NCBI GenBank assembly: GCA_036506155.1
Contig: DASXSF010000122.1
Location: 1 to 57,496, forward strand
Reading direction: 5' to 3'
DNA from: DASXRA01 sp036506155
GTDB lineage: Bacteria; Actinomycetota; Actinomycetes; Mycobacteriales; Jatrophihabitantaceae
Length of the DNA: 57,496 nucleotides
Positions 51,401-57,496 of this stretch are shown here, piece after piece. The notes beneath the pieces are model-generated. The model did not search any database and was not told the DNA's origin. It saw only the letters and a list, made by a program, of their open reading frames with translations. The translations under genes were made by a program, and so were the position numbers. The first letter of the stretch is position 1; every line of letters begins with the position of its first letter.

Positions 51401-52701
51401 CGCCGGGTGACCTGCACGTGTACGCCGTCGACTGCGCGGGTGGCGGCCTGCGCATGCTGGCAGACCTGCCCCACTGCGGCGCCGTGATCGGCCGCGACGA
51501 GTTCAGCACGGTCGATCGACTTCTCGGTCGGCTGATGTCAGACATCGCCCGCAGGCAGACCCGGCTGATCGAACTCGGGGTGAGCTCCGTAGCCGAAGCA
51601 CGCAAGCAGGGCGAGGCGATCCCGTTCGTGGTGGTCATCATCGACGGCTGGGAAGGGTTCGTCGCGGCCGCAGAAGAACACGACGCCGGGCGGAGCATCG
51701 ACACGCTACTCGCCTTGATCCGCGATTCGGCGGCGACCGGGTTCACGATCGCGATCGCCGGCGACCGCGCGACGCTCACCGGACGCGTCGCCAGCGTCGT
51801 TGCTCGCAAGTACGTGCTCCGCCTAGCCGACCGCGCTGACTACGCTCTCGCCGGCGTCTCGCCGAGAGCAGTACCGGCATCGATGCCACCGGGCCGGGCT
51901 GTCTGCGCCGAGACCGCCGCCGAGGTGCAACTCGCCTTCCTCGGGGCCGGGCCGAGCGCTGCACAGCAGCACCAGGCGCTGCGCGAACTCGCGGCGGTCC
52001 CCGGGCCGTCACCTGACCGCGGGCCGATCCGCATCCGGGCGCTGCCGGCCCGGGTCACGGTGGCTTCGCTCGGCTCCACCGAGCCGGGCGTGACGGTTCT
52101 GGGCGTGGGCGGTGACGAACGGAGCCCGGTGGCCGTCGACTTGTTCTCAGGAGACGGACGGCTGATCGTCGCCGGACCTCCCCGATCCGGGCGCACCAAC
52201 GTGCTGCGCCTGATTCTCGATCAGGCGCGCAGTTGCGATGTCCTGGTCGGCGGGCCGAGACGATCCGCGCTTGTCGAGGCGGCGCAGGCGGCCGGCATCC
52301 ATGTCCTGAGGCCCGACGAGCCGCCCGCCGCGTTGCCGCCACCCAGCTCGCAGCCGCTGCTGCTGCTTGTCGACGACAGCGAGGTGTTCCTCGACACCCA
52401 CGCTGGCGACGCGCTGACGGAGCTGCTGCGGAGTGGTCGGTCCGGCCTCGCCGCAGTCGTCGCTGCGCGCAACGACGAGCTGGCGGTGACGTATCGGGGA
52501 GTCGCCTACGAGGCTCGGCGTAGCCGGGCAGGACTATTGCTCCAGCCGGAGCCAGGGGACGGCGAGTTGCTCGGACTGCGCCTGCCCCGTACCTATTCGG
52601 CCCAGCCGCCCGGGCGCGGGCTGCTGGCCGTTGAGCAGCCGCAGCTGCGGGCGATCACCGGTGGCGCCGCGATGCTGCCGATCCAGGTGGCGCTGCGGTG
52701 A
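48487..52701 (+). CDS. EssC/EccC-like type VII secretion ATPase with FHA domain
   Basis: This 1404-residue protein opens with a ubiquitin-like segment (~1-75). An FHA domain (~85-180) follows, with GRNPACDLVLTDPDVSRQHAAI and DLGSTNGTYLDG. Two TM helices span ~225-265, and three FtsK/SpoIIIE modules come next. Module 1 is intact: Walker A GMTGAGKSE (~632-640), Walker B LVLVVDEFA (~736). Module 2 (~950, GSPRSGRST) and module 3 (~1228, GPPRSGRTN) have Arg instead of the P-loop Lys. The ATG is 6 nt after CAAACT and has no Shine-Dalgarno. The FHA front end recalls firmicute EssC rather than mycobacterial EccC. No eccB, eccD, eccE or mycosin gene is adjacent. Confidence 0.92.
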   Translation: MEIRLSVRDGEGFTRDVALIAPSGAALRDVADGLATLMPGADDTIALWNGSQRLAPTALLGGPGLRDGDLLQLGRPGTRDLSAGAVLRVHVVGGPDAGLVAALPRGVLTVGRNPACDLVLTDPDVSRQHAAITGTTAGISVHDLGSTNGTYLDGTAVDADGAAMTPGQLLRLGESLLRVTGADEPAAALRAGPDGAQLVNRPPRLAPQLPDREVIAPVRPIVSGPQRVQWMAALLPMLLGVGFALAMHSMQFLAFALLSPVLIVATAAGDRLHWRRTRRQEARGFRRREAQAQSERAQLVAAELTHRRRAHPDPAALLRTATIPDCRLWERRRTDPDMLDVRLGVGDAPSALRIRRGSQVEPAGVASLVPSVVNLRAGPLGIAGPPGIVLGTARWTLAQVAALHSPADARIVLLLSDAASPAWTWARWLPHVRGNVATRAEQRASTVAELARVVGDRLAHRQHDPAGWTGPWIIVVADRAGALADVPGLAHVLAAGPAVGVTAICLDEEQRRLPTACTAVARVCGDIGTRLGIQTARSAEVTDVIGDRVGRAWAERVARALAPMVDASADAASTIPAQCRLLDVLGLTEPTSDELIARWRASCRPATALGIAAEGTFAVDLERDGPHTLIAGMTGAGKSELLQSLIAGLAAANPPDAMSFILIDYKGGAAFADCARLPHSVGLVTDLDSHLTRRALQSLDAELRRREALFAAAGAKDLAAYRASHHQGHSPLGRLVLVVDEFAALAEELPDFLTGLIAIAQRGRSLGVHLVLATQRPGGVISPEIRANTALRIALRVTDPGESADVIGTDVAAAIDKYRPGRAFVRAGTVLTEMQTARVSHAAANGAAHATVVPLDEWGRAVGPDLAGQCEKTDLHLLVDAIRDAAARTEMAAVTRPWLEPLPACLPGSALDAPRLAPAVPVGRIDLPGEQQQPALCIDLGEAGPLLVVGSPRSGRSTALRTLAGMAAASLSPGDLHVYAVDCAGGGLRMLADLPHCGAVIGRDEFSTVDRLLGRLMSDIARRQTRLIELGVSSVAEARKQGEAIPFVVVIIDGWEGFVAAAEEHDAGRSIDTLLALIRDSAATGFTIAIAGDRATLTGRVASVVARKYVLRLADRADYALAGVSPRAVPASMPPGRAVCAETAAEVQLAFLGAGPSAAQQHQALRELAAVPGPSPDRGPIRIRALPARVTVASLGSTEPGVTVLGVGGDERSPVAVDLFSGDGRLIVAGPPRSGRTNVLRLILDQARSCDVLVGGPRRSALVEAAQAAGIHVLRPDEPPAALPPPSSQPLLLLVDDSEVFLDTHAGDALTELLRSGRSGLAAVVAARNDELAVTYRGVAYEARRSRAGLLLQPEPGDGELLGLRLPRTYSAQPPGRGLLAVEQPQLRAITGGAAMLPIQVALR

Positions 52702-52720
52702 TGCCGCCTGCTGCCCGCGC

Positions 52721-54367
<1,647 letters not shown>

Positions 54368-54441
54368 GGTGGGTGCCTCCACGTGTCGCGCGGCATCGTT
54401 GCCGGTTTCTCGATGGTAGGTGCGCCTGGACGTCGACGCGG

Positions 54442-54966
54442 CTACCCCGTCGACGGTTCACCCGAGGCGGTAAGCGACCCGAGCAGGGCGGCGATCTCCT
54501 GGCTCGCATACCACGCGAGCTCGAATGCCTCGGTGTCGTCGAGCGTGTCGGACGCATCGCGGTCGCCGAGGTCGGCAGCGTCGATTACGGCAGTCGCCGC
54601 GCGAACGGCCGGCTCGGCGTCGTCGTCGTCGACGTGCACCGACACGACCTGCCGCAGCGAGACCGGGTCGGCGACATGCACGACGCCCAGGCCGAGGTCG
54701 TCGCGGGCCGCCACGACCGCGTCGGGTAGCTCAGCGGCGACCACCACCCGGCGCGGTACCGCTGCCGGATCGGCCGCAATCAGCCGCAGCGAAGCGCGTG
54801 CCGCTTCGAGCATCGCCGCGTACTCCAGGGATTCGATGTCATCGTCGAGGTACCACTCCCGCAGCCCAGGCGTCACGGCGAATGCCGTAAGCGGCGCGGA
54901 TCCGCATTCGGAGGTCTCGACGAGTCGGCGCAGCATCGGGATCGTCGCCGGCATATAGACCCTCAC
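54442..54966 (-). CDS. DUF6912-type hypothetical protein
   Basis: This 174-residue protein begins VRVYMPATIPMLRRLVETSE, a pattern I associate with actinobacterial DUF6912 proteins; function is unknown. A central DIESLEYAAMLEAARASLRL helix and a strand VVVAAELPDA are visible. It has an acidic C-terminal half. The GTG start overlaps the stop of the patatin gene (GTGA). Confidence 0.78.
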   Translation of the reverse strand: MRVYMPATIPMLRRLVETSECGSAPLTAFAVTPGLREWYLDDDIESLEYAAMLEAARASLRLIAADPAAVPRRVVVAAELPDAVVAARDDLGLGVVHVADPVSLRQVVSVHVDDDDAEPAVRAATAVIDAADLGDRDASDTLDDTEAFELAWYASQEIAALLGSLTASGEPSTG

Positions 54967-56003
54967 CCGAGCGACTGCCCGGATACCCGGCGGGCGCGTG
55001 CCGGTCGAGCTGCCAGCTCGGTCCGCAACTGGACCGCGGCGGTGCGCATCGCGGACTCCAGCACTTCGGTACGCCGCCGAGGGTTCATAAGGTTGGTCCC
55101 GATCACGGCAAGATCCTCACGGCCCGGCGTGACAACGACAACGCGCATGCCGGACGCGCGAAGGGCGGCAACGTCGGCGACCAGACGGCGCGTGATCGCG
55201 CGGCGCAGTGCACGCTCGATCCGCGACACCGGAGAGCGTGGCCGGTCGAGGTCCATCGACGCCATCGGCGCGAGGACGTATGCCTCGTCGATGCCGGCGC
55301 CCGCGAGAACGTCCACGGACGTGTTCGACACCGCGCCGCCGTCGACATACGGCCGGCCGTCGATCACCGCCGGCGGATACCACGCCGGAATCGCGCACGA
55401 GGCGACCACCGCGTCGGCCAGGGCCACCGCACGATCGCGCCCGAACAGCACGCGCCGTCCGGTGCGGTAGTCCGTGGCTGCCACCCAGATCCGCGGGCGC
55501 TCCGGCCAGCGCGAGTCGAGCCCGCTGCTCGCGGCTACCTCCGCGACGAGTCGCCGTATCGGCTCGAGCGTCCCTCGTCCCGCCGGCAATGCGCCCGCCA
55601 ACGTAACTGCCGCCCGTGCCTGCCGTGGATGCCGCACCGCGTCCAGGATCAGCCGCGGGGAACCGGGCAGCAGCCGCGGCCGCCGCGGCAGGGCGCGGCT
55701 GGTGCCCGCCGAGTAGTCGAACGCGATCGGCGGATCGGTCGGCGCCGGAACACCCTGGTGATGGCGGCGGATTTCGTCCACCGATGCCCCGCACGAGAGC
55801 AGCGCCGCGGCCACCGAACCGGCCGACGTCCCCACCAGCTGCTGCACGGAGCGCACGTCGAAGCCGGCCTCGGTCTCGAGGGCAGCCAGCGCACCGATCG
55901 TCCAGGCGAAGCCGAGCACACCGCCACTCCCCAGCACCACTGCCCGCCGCGGCGAGATGCTCCCTGCGCTCGCCGGGGTGCGCGACGGCTCGGGGAGCAT
56001 CAC
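54963..56003 (-). CDS. Patatin-like phospholipase
   Basis: This 346-residue enzyme has the oxyanion loop GSGGVLGF (~25-32), nucleophile Ser60 in GTSAGS, and the catalytic Asp in DGGAVSNTSVD. It should hydrolyse acyl lipids. The start codon overlaps the stop of the WS/DGAT gene, so lipid ester synthesis and lipid cleavage are co-expressed. GTG at 56003 and ATG at 56000 are alternatives. Confidence 0.92.
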   Translation of the reverse strand: MMLPEPSRTPASAGSISPRRAVVLGSGGVLGFAWTIGALAALETEAGFDVRSVQQLVGTSAGSVAAALLSCGASVDEIRRHHQGVPAPTDPPIAFDYSAGTSRALPRRPRLLPGSPRLILDAVRHPRQARAAVTLAGALPAGRGTLEPIRRLVAEVAASSGLDSRWPERPRIWVAATDYRTGRRVLFGRDRAVALADAVVASCAIPAWYPPAVIDGRPYVDGGAVSNTSVDVLAGAGIDEAYVLAPMASMDLDRPRSPVSRIERALRRAITRRLVADVAALRASGMRVVVVTPGREDLAVIGTNLMNPRRRTEVLESAMRTAAVQLRTELAARPARARRVSGQSLG

Positions 56004-57436
56004 GGCACCGGTTCCTCCACCACGCCCGGGCGGCGCTCCGCGGTCTCCATGCTCGCTATCACGAGCTCGGCCAGCGATTCCTCGATCAGGGCGGCCAGTA
56101 CGTCCACGTCGGCCATCGCGTCGCGGTCGGCGTTAAGGCCGTAGTAGACGCCGCCGGCGTAGGACGTGAGGCCGATGGTGACGGCCTGCCCGCTGGCGAG
56201 CGGCACCACCGGGAATATCTCCAGCATCCGCGCCCCCGCCGCGTACAAAGGCACCTGCGGCCCGGGCACGTTCGTGATGACCAGGTTGAACATCCGGCGG
56301 GTCAGCCCGTTGGCAAGGCGAGCACCCACCGCGTGCAATGTCGGCGGTGCGAATCCGGACAACGCCACGAGCGCATCGGCACCCACCGACTGCCCCGACT
56401 CCTTGTGCGCCTTCATCGCGTAGCTCACCTGGGACAGCCGCATCAGCGGGTTCGCCTCGCCGACCGGCAGGTCGACGACCAGCCCCGACACCTGGCTGCC
56501 CAGCTCAGCTTCGTCGAGGGCCGACCGCACACTCACCGGCACCATCGCCCGCACCGTGGTCGCCGGCGTCACCGGCTCACCCCGGAAGAGCAGCCAGCCG
56601 CGCAGGGCGCCGGCCACCGTCGCAAGCACCACATCGTTGATCGCTCCACCGCGTTGCCGCCGCACCAGCTTGTAGTCGTCAAGGGAGGTGCGAGCCATGC
56701 CGAAGCGGCGCTGCTCGCCGATCGCGATGTTCAGCGGCGACGACGGGGCGCGGCGCACCACCGCCCGCGCCGCGGACACAAGGCCGCCCGCCAGGTCGAG
56801 CACCCGACAGGCGGCGGTGCGCGCATCGTGCACGCTGAGGCGCACTGTGTCGAGCAGGCCGCTCGGCCGTCGCAGCAATTCGGTCGTCGCGGCGGTCACC
56901 AGCTGCGTCGAGGTCGGCTCCGGAGCCGGCATCCACAAGTCGTCCGGGACGGCCCGCGGAGTGGGCGACGTATCGAGGATGACCTGCCCGATGTCGATCG
57001 CCCTGACGCCGTCGACCATGGCGTGATGGGACTTCGTGATGATCGCGAAGCGAGCCTCCTCCAAGCCCTCTACCAGGTACATCTCCCACAGCGGCCGGTT
57101 GCGGTCGAGCGGCCGCGACTGGATGCGTGCGCAGAACTCGCGCAGCTGCTCGTCCGAGCCGGGCCGTGGCAACGCAGAACGGCGCACGTGATACGTGATG
57201 TCGAAGTCGACGTCATCGACCCACACGGGATTGGCGAGGTGGCCGGGCACGAAGCGCACCTTCTGCCGATACCTGGGCACCAGGCTGATCCGGTCCTCGA
57301 TCAGCTCGACAAGTCGCTCGTAGTCGAATCCGTCGCCCGGCACCGCGAAGATCGCCAACCCTCCGGCATGCATCGGCGTGGTGCGCCCTTCGAGGTACAG
57401 GAACGACACATCTGTGGCCGAGAGGCGATCGGGCAT
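56000..57436 (-). CDS. Wax-ester synthase/diacylglycerol acyltransferase (WS/DGAT)
   Basis: This 478-residue acyltransferase has the catalytic HHxxxDG at His137-Gly143 (SHHAMVDG) and the second-half motifs NDVVLATVAGALRGWL and VITNVPGPQVPLYAAGA. It makes triacylglycerol or wax esters from acyl-CoA. The ATG has AAGGAG 8 nt upstream. It leads an operon with the patatin and DUF6912-type genes. Confidence 0.93.
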   Translation of the reverse strand: MPDRLSATDVSFLYLEGRTTPMHAGGLAIFAVPGDGFDYERLVELIEDRISLVPRYRQKVRFVPGHLANPVWVDDVDFDITYHVRRSALPRPGSDEQLREFCARIQSRPLDRNRPLWEMYLVEGLEEARFAIITKSHHAMVDGVRAIDIGQVILDTSPTPRAVPDDLWMPAPEPTSTQLVTAATTELLRRPSGLLDTVRLSVHDARTAACRVLDLAGGLVSAARAVVRRAPSSPLNIAIGEQRRFGMARTSLDDYKLVRRQRGGAINDVVLATVAGALRGWLLFRGEPVTPATTVRAMVPVSVRSALDEAELGSQVSGLVVDLPVGEANPLMRLSQVSYAMKAHKESGQSVGADALVALSGFAPPTLHAVGARLANGLTRRMFNLVITNVPGPQVPLYAAGARMLEIFPVVPLASGQAVTIGLTSYAGGVYYGLNADRDAMADVDVLAALIEESLAELVIASMETAERRPGVVEEPVP

Positions 57437-57496
57437 CTAGCGGGCTCCTTGACGGCGTATGCCTGCCATTGTTGCGCGCAGTTGTTGCGCGGTCAT
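57437..57496 (-). CDS. Possible 3' end of an upstream gene at the window edge
   Basis: A minus-strand frame open to the window edge ends in TAG at 57437-57439, immediately before the WS/DGAT start. It reads MTAQQLRATMAGIRRQGAR, where the M falls on the last codon of the window. It could be the tail of an upstream operon gene or chance. Confidence 0.25.
   Translation of the reverse strand: MTAQQLRATMAGIRRQGAR

Overview
The window is high-GC DNA from an actinobacterium. Three things support this: a whiB-family regulator with an AT-hook, an initiator tRNA of actinobacterial type without an encoded CCA, and gene order. From about 0.6 to 41.4 kb the order closely follows the Mycobacterium tuberculosis block Rv3193c-Rv3212, recalled from memory: UPF0182 protein, PDZ/Lon-like protease, DUF2342 protein, AarF-like kinase, whiB7, uvrD2, nudC, adnB/adnA, alkyltransferase-like protein, moeZ, DUF3152 protein, TetR regulator, DUF3107 protein, ferritin-like protein, DEAD-box helicase and PQQ-propeller protein. 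Several modules absent from that mycobacterial block are inserted, and no mycolic-acid genes are visible, so I infer a non-mycobacterial member of the phylum, perhaps a Frankia- or Jatrophihabitans-like lineage. The species cannot be named from this evidence.

Layout. 1-0.5 kb: a possible mobile-element end with repeats, then tRNA-fMet. 0.6-9.6 kb: membrane protein, proteases, ThiF-like protein and ABC1 kinase, with a dense cluster of DnaA-box-like sites at 7.1 kb. 9.6-10.9 kb: whiB7 operon with a long leader holding a promoter, a 77-codon upstream ORF, and overlapping hairpins that look like an attenuator. 10.9-17.2 kb: uvrD2, a P-loop-less kinase relative, nudC and an active/inactive M16 peptidase pair. 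17.2-20.7 kb: ABC exporter plus two-component system. 20.7-22.9 kb: lipoprotein and M20 peptidase. 22.9-29.5 kb: AdnAB helicase-nuclease and an alkyltransferase-like protein. 29.5-33.3 kb: DinB-like protein, moeZ, DUF3152 protein and a hydrolase. 33.3-36.3 kb: non-homologous end-joining genes (ku divergent from a ligase and a LigD-type polymerase). 36.3-43.8 kb: TetR, DUF3107, a frameshifted PPOX gene, ferritin-like protein, DEAD-box helicase, PQQ propeller, hydrolase, DUF2236 protein and a RecB-like nuclease. 43.8-47.8 kb: TPM-domain protein, PHP phosphoesterase, PH-domain protein, a 51-residue membrane protein not expected from size-filtered gene calling, NUDIX and MaoC. 48-52.7 kb: a minimal type VII secretion pair, a WXG100 protein divergent from a 1404-residue ubiquitin-like/FHA/triple-FtsK ATPase, separated by two perfect inverted DnaA boxes. 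52.7-57.5 kb: pruA, a DUF6912-type protein, a patatin and a wax-ester synthase/DGAT.

Themes. DNA repair dominates (UvrD2, AdnAB, ATL, Ku, ligase, polymerase, RecB-like nuclease). Many genes look leaderless: a TANNNT-like -10 hexamer sits 6-8 nt before the start codon. Many same-strand genes overlap by 1-4 nt (ATGA, GTGA or TGATG), which indicates tightly coupled operons.
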